Notes: generated by a model not told the origin, from the letters alone. A stretch of 64,000 nt of DNA from a virus (IMGVR_UViG_3300035158_000183:110035-174034), one strand, 5' to 3'. Positions 45,280 through 52,543 are shown, numbered from the stretch's first letter. Translations and numbers: made by a program.

Positions 45280-45486
45280 ATGAAGGCTATCAAGATCGCC
45301 ATGAGAGTGGCACAGGCAATCAAGAGGGCCGAGCAGGCTCTGGTAAGGGCCCAGAACGAGGCCAAGCACATGGTGCAGGAAGCCAGCAACTGGGACAACC
45401 ACAAGGCTGCAGCAGCACACGTAGCCATGGCCGACAGGAAAGTGCGGGTGGCCAAGGCCCGTCTGGCTGAAGCGAAGGCCAGGTAG
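45280..45486 (+). CDS. Small basic Ala/Lys-rich protein (68 aa)
   Basis: Two ATGs are possible (45274 and 45280); 45280 has the better 8-nt spacing from AGGAAGG. The product is a single long amphipathic helix rich in Ala, Lys and Arg (RVAQAIKRAEQALVRAQNEA), suggestive of nucleic-acid or membrane-surface binding. No family recognised. Confidence 0.6.
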   Translation: MKAIKIAMRVAQAIKRAEQALVRAQNEAKHMVQEASNWDNHKAAAAHVAMADRKVRVAKARLAEAKAR

Positions 45487-45493
45487 TATGACG

Positions 45494-45552
45494 AGTGCAG
45501 GCAGGTGCTAGGGACTACACATCCCTACAGGGTTCGACACCCTGCTGTGCTA
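45494..45552 (+). ncRNA. tRNA-like element 3 (D-armless)
   Basis: Acceptor-like stem AGTGCAG / CTGTGCT (two wobbles), an 8-nt linker, and an anticodon-like hairpin with a 6-bp stem TAGGGA / TCCCTA and 7-nt loop CTACACA. A perfect T arm CAGGG-TTCGACA-CCCTG then abuts it directly. No D arm and no variable loop. Sits in the same place relative to the next gene as elements 1 and 2. Confidence 0.45.
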
Positions 45553-45557
45553 TTGAA

Positions 45558-45569
45558 GCCCGCAAGGGC
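45558..45569 (+). promoter_or_regulatory. SD-proximal mini-hairpin, copy 4 (GNRA loop)
   Basis: GCCC-GCAA-GGGC: the stem is conserved but the loop is a GNRA tetraloop instead of UAAC, which points to selection on structure rather than sequence. AGGAAGGAG follows. Confidence 0.6.
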
Positions 45570-45583
45570 AGGAAGGAGCAACC

Positions 45584-45751
45584 ATGGATTACCTGACCAT
45601 GGTGATCAACAAGTATTCGGCTACACCGGAGCCGGAGAAGGATAAGGAGATTGTGCCTTATCGGGACCGACCAACCAAACAAGCTGCCATGGAGACAACC
45701 TTGGCACAGTTCTGCTATCAGTGCGCTGAGGCAGAGAAGGAGGATGTGTAA
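45584..45751 (+). CDS. Small acidic protein (55 aa)
   Basis: ATG 45584 follows AGGAAGGAG; the stop overlaps the next ATG (TAATG). Sequence is hydrophilic (YSATPEPEKDKE) with two Cys near the C-terminus (FCYQCAEA). Unknown function. Confidence 0.6.
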   Translation: MDYLTMVINKYSATPEPEKDKEIVPYRDRPTKQAAMETTLAQFCYQCAEAEKEDV

Positions 45752-46056
45752 TGTCCAAGAAAACAAAACTGCTGCACAAGGTCGGCAAGGGCCTAATCAA
45801 GGCCGGGGCCGCTGTAGACTCGGCATTTGGTGCCGTAGATGCGGTGGAGAAGAAGATCGGCAGAGGCAAGATGCTCGATGACCGCATCGAAGATGGCGCC
45901 AAGTGGACCGCCAACAAAATCAAGGCTGGGTTCCATAAGGCCAAGGACGTGGTGATCGAAAGTACCACCAAGGCCAAGGAGAAGGTCGCCAAGATCAAAC
46001 CTACCAAGGTGGTAGAACCCGAGAAGGCCAAGCCGTGGTCTGTGGACCAGAGCTGA
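45751..46056 (+). CDS. Small Lys-rich protein (101 aa)
   Basis: Very basic, helix-rich protein with repeats of Lys-Ala and Lys-Val (KVGKGLIKAGAAV, KAKEKVAKIK). No membrane segment. The composition suggests nucleic-acid binding. Coupled to the preceding gene by TAATG. Confidence 0.6.
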   Translation: MSKKTKLLHKVGKGLIKAGAAVDSAFGAVDAVEKKIGRGKMLDDRIEDGAKWTANKIKAGFHKAKDVVIESTTKAKEKVAKIKPTKVVEPEKAKPWSVDQS

Positions 46057-46070
46057 AATGGAGGTAAATA

Positions 46071-47144
46071 ATGTCGAAGATGTCCAACAAGGCATTGGTG
46101 GAATGGGACACTGGAACTGCAGAGAAATTCAACAGGCCTAACAAGGTCAGGAAGGAATCGAGGATGAAGGAATTCAAGGACCCGAATGTCGTACTCAACT
46201 ACGACGAAGTGGCCATCAACTACGCAACTCCCTGGTGGGAGGACCGCACCACCATCCAGGAGCTGGCTGACTTCCTACAACCGCTCTTCGGCACGGAACT
46301 CTGTGCGGATATGCTCCCGCCCCAGGACATCTCTTGGTACCTCAGGGACCAGGAGACCCGCCTCTACTGGATGCACAGGGATATGCGCGAGCTGCCCGCT
46401 AGAATCGTAGAAGCCCAGGACAAGGCCGATGAGGCCTTCGCTGCGGCTCAGGCTGCTTCTGCTGCCATCGAGGTGGACCTCGAGGACGGAATGCCCGACC
46501 ACTTCATGATTGAGGCCAAGGTAGAGTGCAAGAAGCTCTGGAACAAGGCCAAGAAGCTCCAGGCTGAGGTCGGCTACATGGAGTACTACCTGGAGCATCT
46601 GCCCCAGATAATCCTGGACACGGAGGCTGCTACCGATAGGGCTGAGTGGCGGAAGAACCAGCCTGAGGAGTACTTCAAGACTGAGGCTGACAAGGAGGAA
46701 GCGAAGCAGGAGTGGAACTTCCACTGGGCCCAGGCCAAGAGATACTGGCAGCACGTGCTTGCCTGGCTCGTTGACAACGGCGAGAGCCGCATGTCGGATG
46801 CCAAGGCCAAGATGCTGTTCCGCAGCCTGGACCACAAGCTGGCCAGGAAGGAGATAAGCTCCTGGTATTACTACGCTATCTCCATGGAGGTGGTAAGGAT
46901 CCGCAACAACAGGCAGCCCCATGCTATCTGGGAGCAGGAGCTGGACAGGCTGACTAGGTATGCTGCCGGCTGCAAAGCCAGGGCAGAGGCCGATGGCAAC
47001 ACCTGGGGCACTCCCATACCCAAGGAGTACGAGCCCATGGAGATGGAGTACACCTTCATGTCGGACAGGTGCAACCTGTCTGAAGATGAGATGATCCATG
47101 CCATCGATGAGAGGGGAGCTTTCCGGAACAAATACCGGAACTAG
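46071..47144 (+). CDS. Hypothetical helical protein (357 aa)
   Basis: Starts 5 nt after GGAGGTAAA. Long, charged, Trp-rich helical protein with heptad-like segments (AQDKADEAFAAAQAASAA, ECKKLWNKAKKLQAEVGYM). Codon use is G+C-rich. No signal peptide and no catalytic motif recognised. It is the last gene before a 765-bp spacer. Confidence 0.65.
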   Translation: MSKMSNKALVEWDTGTAEKFNRPNKVRKESRMKEFKDPNVVLNYDEVAINYATPWWEDRTTIQELADFLQPLFGTELCADMLPPQDISWYLRDQETRLYWMHRDMRELPARIVEAQDKADEAFAAAQAASAAIEVDLEDGMPDHFMIEAKVECKKLWNKAKKLQAEVGYMEYYLEHLPQIILDTEAATDRAEWRKNQPEEYFKTEADKEEAKQEWNFHWAQAKRYWQHVLAWLVDNGESRMSDAKAKMLFRSLDHKLARKEISSWYYYAISMEVVRIRNNRQPHAIWEQELDRLTRYAAGCKARAEADGNTWGTPIPKEYEPMEMEYTFMSDRCNLSEDEMIHAIDERGAFRNKYRN

Positions 47145-47169
47145 CCCCCCCCCGACCAAAGGGAGGGGA

Positions 47170-47183
47170 GCCCCCTTGGGGGC
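47170..47183 (+). terminator. Terminator-like hairpin after the 357-residue gene
   Basis: GCCCCC-TT-GGGGGC lies 26 nt past the stop codon. No U-tract follows, so the element may work with a factor or only protect the 3' end. Confidence 0.4.
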
Positions 47184-47909
47184 ACTAATGTATGTCTTGA
47201 CTGATTGCTGGTTAGTGTGCGCGGCGCCAGACCGAATAAGCTTCAAGTACCCCTTCGACAAATTGGAGACTCCGTTCGGTACGGTCACCGTCTTCGACCG
47301 TAATGTCTAACTATATTCGGTATCACGCTTCGCACCAGCCCCGTCTGCGCCTGAAATACCCTGCTAATCACGCTTCGCCTGCTTCAAATGGTAGTCGACT
47401 CCCTCGCTACGCTCGGTCAAACATCAAATCATATACTATATACGTACTGGTACGTCTTACTGTTCACGGTATTATACAGTAATACTGTAGCCCGTAAGGG
47501 CTTACCTGTATATACTGTTATAACTGTTAACTGTATAGGGCCTTTAGGCCCTTAATGCCTTCAAGAGTATATGTAAGTGTGCGGAATAGTCGTGTTTATC
47601 GGCAACTCCAGGAAGGTAGTGGGCCCGTGGGGCCTATACTGCTTTCCCCGGAGCGCGCACTACACTCTTGAAGGTAAACCACTAAAATCATTACATTCTG
47701 CTCTTCTCATGTGGGAGAACAGGCAAAATGTATCCAACTGCCTGGTACTGGTTTGGTATAGTATTAGTACTGGTGCTGGTGTGGTACTGGTAGAGTACTG
47801 GTGCAGTATTAGCATTGGTACGGTATCGGTACAGCATTGGTACAGTACCAGTATTGGTACTGGTAGGAGATAGACAGAATCTAGGTAAAACAACTGAAAG
47901 GATGGTTTC
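47184..47909 (+). other. Spacer with hairpins and repeats, no convincing gene
   Basis: About 725 nt. Hairpins AGCCC-GTAA-GGGCT (47489-47502) and AGGGCC-TTTA-GGCCCT (47537-47552) flank an A+T-rich stretch with repeated TACTG/CTGTATA words, followed by a minisatellite-like tract. Short ORFs exist but lack ribosome binding sites, and the one at 47577 is largely the repeat. It probably holds promoters for the genes from 47910. Confidence 0.6.
47743..47866 (+). repeat. Degenerate GGTACTGGT tandem repeat
   Basis: About 124 nt made of units close to GGTACTGGT / AGTATTGGTAC, many containing the palindrome GTAC. Two longer sub-units (AGTATTAG.. and AGTACTGGTGC..) are also repeated. The same word appears in the inverted repeat at 43777. 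Could be iterons or protein-binding sites. Confidence 0.75.
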
Positions 47910-48221
47910 ATGGGTAAACTGTATAATATCTACAATGTGTGTCCGGCGGATGGGGAAGGAACTAAACCAGATGTCACCATTGTAAAGCAGCGTGTGGAGC
48001 TAACCGACACTGAGGTGGAGTACTACAGAGAATACTGTATGTACGAGGTGGAGGAGATGCAGGACCGTGACGTGCTTATCAGTTCTTGTGACAACTGTGG
48101 CCTGCTTACACTACAAGAGTATCGTGTGTTGCCGGTTGAGGACGAACACTACCCCGGTACAACAGCCTTGCTGAAATGTCAGTGTAGGAAATGCAACCAT
48201 AAACAGGAAGTGCTGGTTTAG
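47910..48221 (+). CDS. Zinc-ribbon protein (103 aa)
   Basis: Acidic protein with a zinc-ribbon signature: CDNCGLLTLQ near residue 60 and CQCRKCNHKQ near 90 (two CxxC-type pairs). First gene after the repeat spacer. Probably binds nucleic acid or a host protein; specific role unknown. Confidence 0.65.
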   Translation: MGKLYNIYNVCPADGEGTKPDVTIVKQRVELTDTEVEYYREYCMYEVEEMQDRDVLISSCDNCGLLTLQEYRVLPVEDEHYPGTTALLKCQCRKCNHKQEVLV

Positions 48222-48230
48222 GAGGAAGCA

Positions 48231-48443
48231 ATGTTCAAACTCTATGCAGTCAAGTGTGAAGGCGAGTACTACAACTTCGGTACCATGAAGTGGGAGGAAA
48301 ACCTGGAACTGGATTGCCTAGCCTACAATCAGTGGAGTGCCGAAGAGAAGGCAATACAGACCGAGGGTGCTCAGGTTATCGTCTTTAGGTGTAAGCGCGA
48401 ACGCGCTTATGTGCCGGTCTCCTGGGTACAGGGAGGCTGGTAA
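48231..48443 (+). CDS. Hypothetical protein (70 aa)
   Basis: Follows AGGAGGAAGCA. Mixed alpha/beta. Its TAA stop is the first three bases of the upstream 35-bp direct repeat that flanks the NADAR gene. Confidence 0.6.
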   Translation: MFKLYAVKCEGEYYNFGTMKWEENLELDCLAYNQWSAEEKAIQTEGAQVIVFRCKRERAYVPVSWVQGGW

Positions 48444-48475
48444 CCAAACTCAGAGATGAGTGGAAAGGAAAGTAG
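48441..48475 (+). repeat. 35-bp perfect direct repeat, left copy
   Basis: Starts TAACCAAACTCAGAG and ends GGAAAGTAG; identical over all 35 bases to 48889-48923. The left copy is non-coding leader for the NADAR gene. The right copy encodes the last 11 residues and stop of the NADAR protein, so the left copy is a remnant of that coding end. Confidence 0.95.
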
Positions 48476-48485
48476 GGAGGAGACG

Positions 48486-48923
48486 ATGAAGTTCGTAAAG
48501 AACTGGTTCTCTAACTTCTTGCCTATGGATACGCCGATCCAGGACAGAGGAGTTAAATTCCATACTGTGGAGCACTTCTTCCAGGCCATGAAGTGTGAAC
48601 GTGACGATTTGGCCGGCCGGAGGGAGATAGCTGAGGCTGCCACTCCAGGCCAGGCCAAGAGACTTGGCAGGAAAGTCATACTTCGCACTGGTTGGGATGG
48701 AATGAAGCTTGAAGTCATGGAATTCGCGCTCCGCCACAAGTTCGCACCTGGTACGTCCTGGCATAAGAAGCTCATGGAGACCACTGAAGAGATAACAGAG
48801 TGGAATAACTGGCATGACAACTTCTGGGGTCACTGCAAGTGTGACCGCTGTGCCGATAAGCCACACCAAAATCATTTGGGCAGACTGCTAACCAAACTCA
48901 GAGATGAGTGGAAAGGAAAGTAG
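48486..48923 (+). CDS. NADAR-family protein (YbiA-like N-glycosidase fold)
   Basis: Start chosen at ATG 48486 after GGAGGAGACG (145 residues, usual family size); the longer frame from 48456 begins inside the direct repeat. Motifs of the DUF1768/NADAR family are present: FSNF (8-11), TVEHFFQAMK (27-36), REIAEAATPGQAKRLGR, LEVMEFALRHKF, DNFWG (111-115) and NHLGRLL. A CKCDRC segment (118-122 region) is an insertion that could bind metal. Family members cleave N-glycosidic bonds of ADP-ribose- or riboflavin-pathway intermediates, and some counter NAD-based or ADP-ribosylation defence. The role here is inferred. Confidence 0.8.
   Translation: MKFVKNWFSNFLPMDTPIQDRGVKFHTVEHFFQAMKCERDDLAGRREIAEAATPGQAKRLGRKVILRTGWDGMKLEVMEFALRHKFAPGTSWHKKLMETTEEITEWNNWHDNFWGHCKCDRCADKPHQNHLGRLLTKLRDEWKGK
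48889..48923 (+). repeat. 35-bp perfect direct repeat, right copy
   Basis: Encodes the NADAR C-terminus TKLRDEWKGK plus stop. Its GGAAAGGAAAG also supplies the ribosome binding site of the next gene, just as the left copy lies before the NADAR gene. Confidence 0.95.
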
Positions 48924-48924
48924 T

Positions 48925-49110
48925 ATGAAACGAGATGCGTACAAACGACGGATGGTTCTGGCTGCTGACTCTGCCATGTGCAAAGTCATCTTCGGTGCGT
49001 GCCCGCTCAAGTGGGCCATGCTCGATGCTGCCAGGAGGTTCAATGTAAGCTTCAAGGCCGTGGCCTATGAGGTTGACATTCGCGGACTGGATGCCCTGGC
49101 TACCGACTAG
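48925..49110 (+). CDS. Small basic protein (61 aa)
   Basis: ATG one base after the NADAR stop. Helix-turn-helix-like spacing is possible in LDAARRFNVSFKAVAYEVDIRG, but too short to assign. Two Cys (MCKVIFGACP). Confidence 0.55.
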   Translation: MKRDAYKRRMVLAADSAMCKVIFGACPLKWAMLDAARRFNVSFKAVAYEVDIRGLDALATD

Positions 49111-49139
49111 TCAGAGTCATCAAATCTTAGGAGGACAAA

Positions 49140-49424
49140 ATGAAAAACACAATCTTGGTAGGAATCATCGCCGGCCTGGCGCTGGCACTGATAGTCATCT
49201 GGTCAGGTGGCTGCTCCAGCAATGGCATCATCGGTCTGGACAACTATGAGCATGGTGTAGCACTATGTGAGTCCAAGTACTCCGCAGTGGTACATCCGAA
49301 CAAGGCTCATGTCTGGAACGATGGAACAGCCACATTTGTCATCAATGAGGGTCACTACCATGATCCCGAGGTCAAAGAACTGGTCAAGCTGGCACACAAG
49401 GAGTGCGCTAAGTTCAGCAACTAA
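49140..49424 (+). CDS. Putative lipoprotein (94 aa)
   Basis: Signal sequence MKNTILVGIIAGLALALIVI followed by WSGGCSS, a lipobox-like cleavage site (Cys25). The mature part is about 70 residues with His-rich VINEGHYHDPEVK and two more Cys. Likely exported and lipid-anchored; superinfection exclusion is a common role for such phage proteins, but this is inference. Confidence 0.65.
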   Translation: MKNTILVGIIAGLALALIVIWSGGCSSNGIIGLDNYEHGVALCESKYSAVVHPNKAHVWNDGTATFVINEGHYHDPEVKELVKLAHKECAKFSN

Positions 49425-49459
49425 AGGATGTTTCTGCCATACTACAGGGAGAACATGGA

Positions 49460-49555
49460 ATGAAGTGTTACACTGGTGTTGGCTTGCGCAATACGCCTAA
49501 AGACATCTTGGATGTTATGACAGCACTTGCGCGATACCTCGCAAACAATGGCTAG
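49460..49555 (+). pseudogene. Remnant of a SLOG/Rossmann-type protein (31 codons)
   Basis: Reads MKCYTGVGLRNTPKDILDVM and then TALARYLANNG before TAG. This matches the conserved first strand-helix of SLOG-superfamily (DprA/TIGR00725-like) phage proteins, which continue G-W-x-L-R-S-G. Here the expected Trp codon is TAG and the following bases ACGCTGCGC still spell T-L-R. The remaining 100 or more residues are missing. Could also be translated as a short peptide. Confidence 0.45.
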
Positions 49556-49668
49556 ACGCTGCGCAGATGACCATGACATCAAGGATGCAGCCCAGGCCAT
49601 ACTCTCAGAATATGAGTAAGGAAATACATAGCCCTAGCCTACGAGATATCACAATGGAGGAGGACCAA

Positions 49669-49704
49669 ATGTCTAAGCCAAAACTGTCAAAGGTGGCGCC
49701 ATGA
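49669..49704 (+). CDS. 11-codon leader peptide overlapping the next start
   Basis: A strong GGAGGAGGACC precedes ATG 49669. The frame encodes MSKPKLSKVAP and stops at TGA within ATGA, where the ATG begins the next gene. It probably feeds ribosomes into the 232-residue gene by termination-reinitiation. Confidence 0.4.
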   Translation: MSKPKLSKVAP

Positions 49705-50399
49705 CTCGCATATATGGCTGGCACTTCCTGCGCAACAATGGCACCACGAGAGGTGCTACCAGTCCCGAATCCGGGGGACTGGAGGTGTGGGACAAGGAAT
49801 TGATAATGGACGCACAGGGGCTGCATATGAGCAGGCAACCGATTGACGCATTGGACCATGCAGAGAGCGGCATAGTGCGTCGCGTGTACGCGTATGGCGA
49901 CATCGTTGAAGGCGACAATAAACTGGTTGCAAGCCACCGCAAGGAGGTGTGGCGCATCGACGCAACGCAGACCCTGCATTGGTTTGTGGTGTGGTGTGCT
50001 CGACGGGCGCTGCAATTGGATTTGTGGGACGACGATGGACCGGACCCCCGCAGCATTGCGGCGATTAACACAAAAGACAAGTGGCTGCGTTGCAAGGCCA
50101 CGAACGAAGAATTGGCCGTAGCCAGGATCGCAGCCTGGGAGGCAACCGGGAACCCAACCAGGGACGCAGCCAGAGCCAGAGCCAGGGACGTATCCTGGGC
50201 CGCAGCCACCGCCGCATCCAGGGCCGCATCCTGGGCCACAGCCAGGGACGTATCCAGGACCACAGCCTGGGCCACAGCCGGTGACGCATTCAGTGACACA
50301 TCCTGGGCCGCAGCCAGGGCCGCACAAAACGACAAACTTACCGCCATGCTCAAGGCACAACACCGAGAGGAGAGAGGAAGTAATGCGAATCCAGTGTGA
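49701..50399 (+). CDS. Protein with Ala/Trp/Arg repeat tract (DUF7666-like style)
   Basis: This 232-residue protein has an N-terminal globular half (YGWHFLRNNGTTR, VRRVYAYGDIVEGDNKLVASH) that looks like a small phage family seen with Ala-rich tails. Residues 140-215 form a repetitive tract (RDAARARARDVSWAAATAAS) rich in Ala, Arg, Asp, Trp and Ser. The DNA repeats GCAGCC/GGGACG. Likely one long helix. Its last 17 nt overlap the next gene. Confidence 0.6.
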   Translation: MTRIYGWHFLRNNGTTRGATSPESGGLEVWDKELIMDAQGLHMSRQPIDALDHAESGIVRRVYAYGDIVEGDNKLVASHRKEVWRIDATQTLHWFVVWCARRALQLDLWDDDGPDPRSIAAINTKDKWLRCKATNEELAVARIAAWEATGNPTRDAARARARDVSWAAATAASRAASWATARDVSRTTAWATAGDAFSDTSWAAARAAQNDKLTAMLKAQHREERGSNANPV

Positions 50400-50688
50400 C
50401 ATCAAGTACCACAAGGGCGAGGCCGAAGTGGTATTTGATCAGTACCGAGATGGCAGCCCTGCCATCCAGCTCGTGACCTTCGATGAGGGCTGGCCGGAGC
50501 CAATAGCAATTGCCACTGTGTGGGTGCCAGACCTCGGAGAGAACGAAGTTGCCATCAAGAACTACTCAGAGAATGAAGGAATCCTACAAACACTGGTTAA
50601 TGCCGGTATTGTAGCAGCTCCCCATCGGGAGATGACCAATGGGTTTGTAACCATTTCCATATGTGCCCTGCTCAAGGAGCAGGCATAA
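50383..50688 (+). CDS. DUF4313-like conserved phage protein (101 aa)
   Basis: Start at ATG 50383 after AGAGAGGAAG; the longer frame lacks a ribosome binding site. Contains the strand-rich core PAIQLVTFDEGWPEPIAIATV and VAIKNYSENEGILQTLVNAG, characteristic of a small phage family annotated DUF4313. Molecular role unknown. Confidence 0.65.
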   Translation: MRIQCDIKYHKGEAEVVFDQYRDGSPAIQLVTFDEGWPEPIAIATVWVPDLGENEVAIKNYSENEGILQTLVNAGIVAAPHREMTNGFVTISICALLKEQA

Positions 50689-50736
50689 CTGGAAAACAGC
50701 CAAGAAGATGCGCAAGAGCGCAGAGAGGAAAGAACA

Positions 50737-51228
50737 ATGCTATGTGACAAGTGTTACGAGGAACTGAAGAAGGACAATCCCGAAGACGCAGCTAGCCTAC
50801 GTAAACTGGCATATCCATCCGTAAGGAGTACGAGGAGCGCAGCCCTGAGACTTGTCTGCAGGACTAACACGTGCCAGGAGCTGGCTAAGTGGATAGAACC
50901 ATGCGACGTCGCACTTCAAGAGACTGAGGAGGAAGAAGAAGAGACTGCTACCGAAAAGTTCCGTAAGGAGTACGAAGAGCACAGAGATGACATGAAGGGT
51001 GTTTTCGGCGTGGCCGGAGAGATAATCGAGGACCTGGGCCCAGACGTTAAGGCAGTCCTAGAGAAGTACATCAGGCTTCTCCACGACGCCGCCAGCAGGA
51101 TCGAGCTTTCCGAGGAGATGGCCAAAACACAGGCCAAGAACTATGCCAGGCTATTCAATGCTCTGGCAGCTGAGAACTTCACCAAAGAAGAGACCATGGC
51201 CATCATCTGCAGGCCGAGGGTATTCTGA
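50737..51228 (+). CDS. Hypothetical Cys-containing acidic protein (163 aa)
   Basis: N-terminal Cys pair MLCDKCYEELKK and a second CRTNTCQ near 47 could form a zinc ribbon. A Glu-rich segment (residues 62-72) and a helical C-terminal half follow. No known family. Confidence 0.6.
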   Translation: MLCDKCYEELKKDNPEDAASLRKLAYPSVRSTRSAALRLVCRTNTCQELAKWIEPCDVALQETEEEEEETATEKFRKEYEEHRDDMKGVFGVAGEIIEDLGPDVKAVLEKYIRLLHDAASRIELSEEMAKTQAKNYARLFNALAAENFTKEETMAIICRPRVF

Positions 51229-51264
51229 GAAAAACTATCCAGTATTTCCTGCAAGGAGGAACCA

Positions 51265-51702
51265 ATGTGTCTAAAGCTTACAAGAGACTCAGCCAGACTG
51301 AAGAGGAACCTTCGACGTAGGAAGAGGCCAATAATAGCCTATAAACTACTGAATACCGACAATACATCACAGATTAGCCCATACCAATGGGAACCAGGCC
51401 CCAACGAATCTAGCAGGGCCTCAGCAGTTCTAGTATCAGGAGAAATACTGACTAGAGAAGTTCATCAGGGGTTCCACTTCTTCCTAGAAGAGCCTAAGGG
51501 TTGTCCCCGTCCGTGTCAGTGTCGCTGTCCGTGTCTGTATCCGTGTCAGAATCGGTGTCGGTATCGATGTACAGATACATTTCCTACAAACAAAGTGGTC
51601 AAGTTCCGCATTGAACCAACAGATATAGTAGCAGTCGGCAAATGGGACAGCATAGACTGTCTAGTAGCTACCAAGGCCACCATGATAAAGGAGGAGTCAT
51701 GA
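51265..51702 (+). CDS. Protein with Cys/Arg hexanucleotide-repeat tract (145 aa)
   Basis: Starts after AAGGAGGAACC. Residues 77-103 are a Cys-rich tract (CPRPCQCRCPCLYPC then QNRCRYRC) encoded by an imperfect (TGTCNG)n hexanucleotide repeat at about 51503-51568. The same DNA in another frame reads alternating Val-Ser. Sides of the tract are basic and Ser-rich. A repeat expansion is likely; zinc or disulphide binding possible. Confidence 0.55.
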   Translation: MCLKLTRDSARLKRNLRRRKRPIIAYKLLNTDNTSQISPYQWEPGPNESSRASAVLVSGEILTREVHQGFHFFLEEPKGCPRPCQCRCPCLYPCQNRCRYRCTDTFPTNKVVKFRIEPTDIVAVGKWDSIDCLVATKATMIKEES

Positions 51703-51896
51703 AGCATCCAGATAACTCATACTTCCAGGACATGGAGCTATTCCAGGTCTTCATTAGCAGAATGGTGGCCCTGGCCAAGGAAGTTAATGAGAACTTCGAG
51801 GGCGGTCCTGTGTTTGCCCTCGGCTTCATTGAACAGGCCGTCCGGGACAGGATAGCTGAATGTTCACAGGAGGAGCCAGATGGAGAAGATACTTGA
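51699..51896 (+). CDS. Small acidic protein (65 aa)
   Basis: ATG 51699 overlaps the preceding stop as ATGA, with GGAGGAG 7 nt upstream. Helical and acidic (MVALAKEVNENFEGG ... EEPDGEDT). Overlaps the next gene by 17 nt. Confidence 0.6.
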   Translation: MKHPDNSYFQDMELFQVFISRMVALAKEVNENFEGGPVFALGFIEQAVRDRIAECSQEEPDGEDT

Positions 51897-52215
51897 GGTC
51901 CTGAACCAGGACTTCCGCAACGCGACCCACGACACGCTAGCACTCAGTGACGAGGACGGGGAGACCGTAGGATACTTGATGCCCCAACGGACAATCCGCA
52001 TCACCAGCCACAGCGCTAACACTAAGGGCAGATACTTCCGTGGTTCCACGAACGAGGCCGACCCAGTATGCTTCGCAATCCCGGAAGACAATATGTTCCA
52101 TAGCATCAAGATAAGACTGCTGGAACCCCTGGGGAAGGCACCCGAAGCCCTGACAGATGATGAGCACGCTGGCATGGTATATAACCCCTACACCAAGAGG
52201 TGGAGCTTCCTATGA
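51880..52215 (+). CDS. Hypothetical protein (111 aa)
   Basis: Starts inside the previous gene after AGGAGGAGCC. Mixed alpha/beta sequence (TVGYLMPQRTIRITSHSA). No recognised motif. Confidence 0.55.
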   Translation: MEKILEVLNQDFRNATHDTLALSDEDGETVGYLMPQRTIRITSHSANTKGRYFRGSTNEADPVCFAIPEDNMFHSIKIRLLEPLGKAPEALTDDEHAGMVYNPYTKRWSFL

Positions 52216-52505
52216 AACCGATCAAGGACATGAACTGGCCAGAGATAGGTAGCCTAGTAATAAGGCTAAACATACTAAGCAGGGACCTTAAAGACCTTGC
52301 TGGCCGAGCACAGGGCAATAGGAAGTGCCAGTGGCTCAACCGTAGTGCTCACGCTTCAGCTGCCAGTATCCGCCTCCGAGACATCAAGGGAGTTATCCCA
52401 GATGGTGAAGAGACTGACCAGATAGCTATGGCAAGGGGTATATTCCGCACTCCTGCCATACTTCAAGAAGCAGTCAACACCTGGCTTAGAATGGGCTGGT
52501 TGTAA
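52212..52505 (+). CDS. Hypothetical protein (97 aa)
   Basis: ATG 52212 in an ATGA overlap with the preceding stop, with AGAGGTGGAG upstream. Helical, basic, with an Arg-rich middle (RDLKDLAGRAQGNRK). Possible nucleic-acid contact; no family assigned. Confidence 0.55.
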   Translation: MKPIKDMNWPEIGSLVIRLNILSRDLKDLAGRAQGNRKCQWLNRSAHASAASIRLRDIKGVIPDGEETDQIAMARGIFRTPAILQEAVNTWLRMGWL

Positions 52506-52543
52506 TAATAGATGCCCCAGAGAGGGGCAGAGAGGAGTTGCAA

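Noticed and set aside
46275-47288. Minus-strand ORF of 337 codons
   Set aside because: Exact antisense shadow of the plus-strand 357-residue gene, which has a good ribosome binding site and protein-like composition.
47743-47866. CRISPR array
   Set aside because: Units are about 9-12 nt, contiguous and degenerate, with no spacers; no cas genes nearby.
47577-47873. 98-codon plus-strand ORF in the repeat spacer
   Set aside because: No ribosome binding site, and the second half is merely the translated GGTACTGGT repeat.
49605-50414. Minus-strand ORFs of 269 and 226 codons with Cys-Gly-Pro repeats
   Set aside because: Antisense of the Ala/Arg repeat tract of the 232-residue gene; no ribosome binding site and the repeats arise from the opposite strand.
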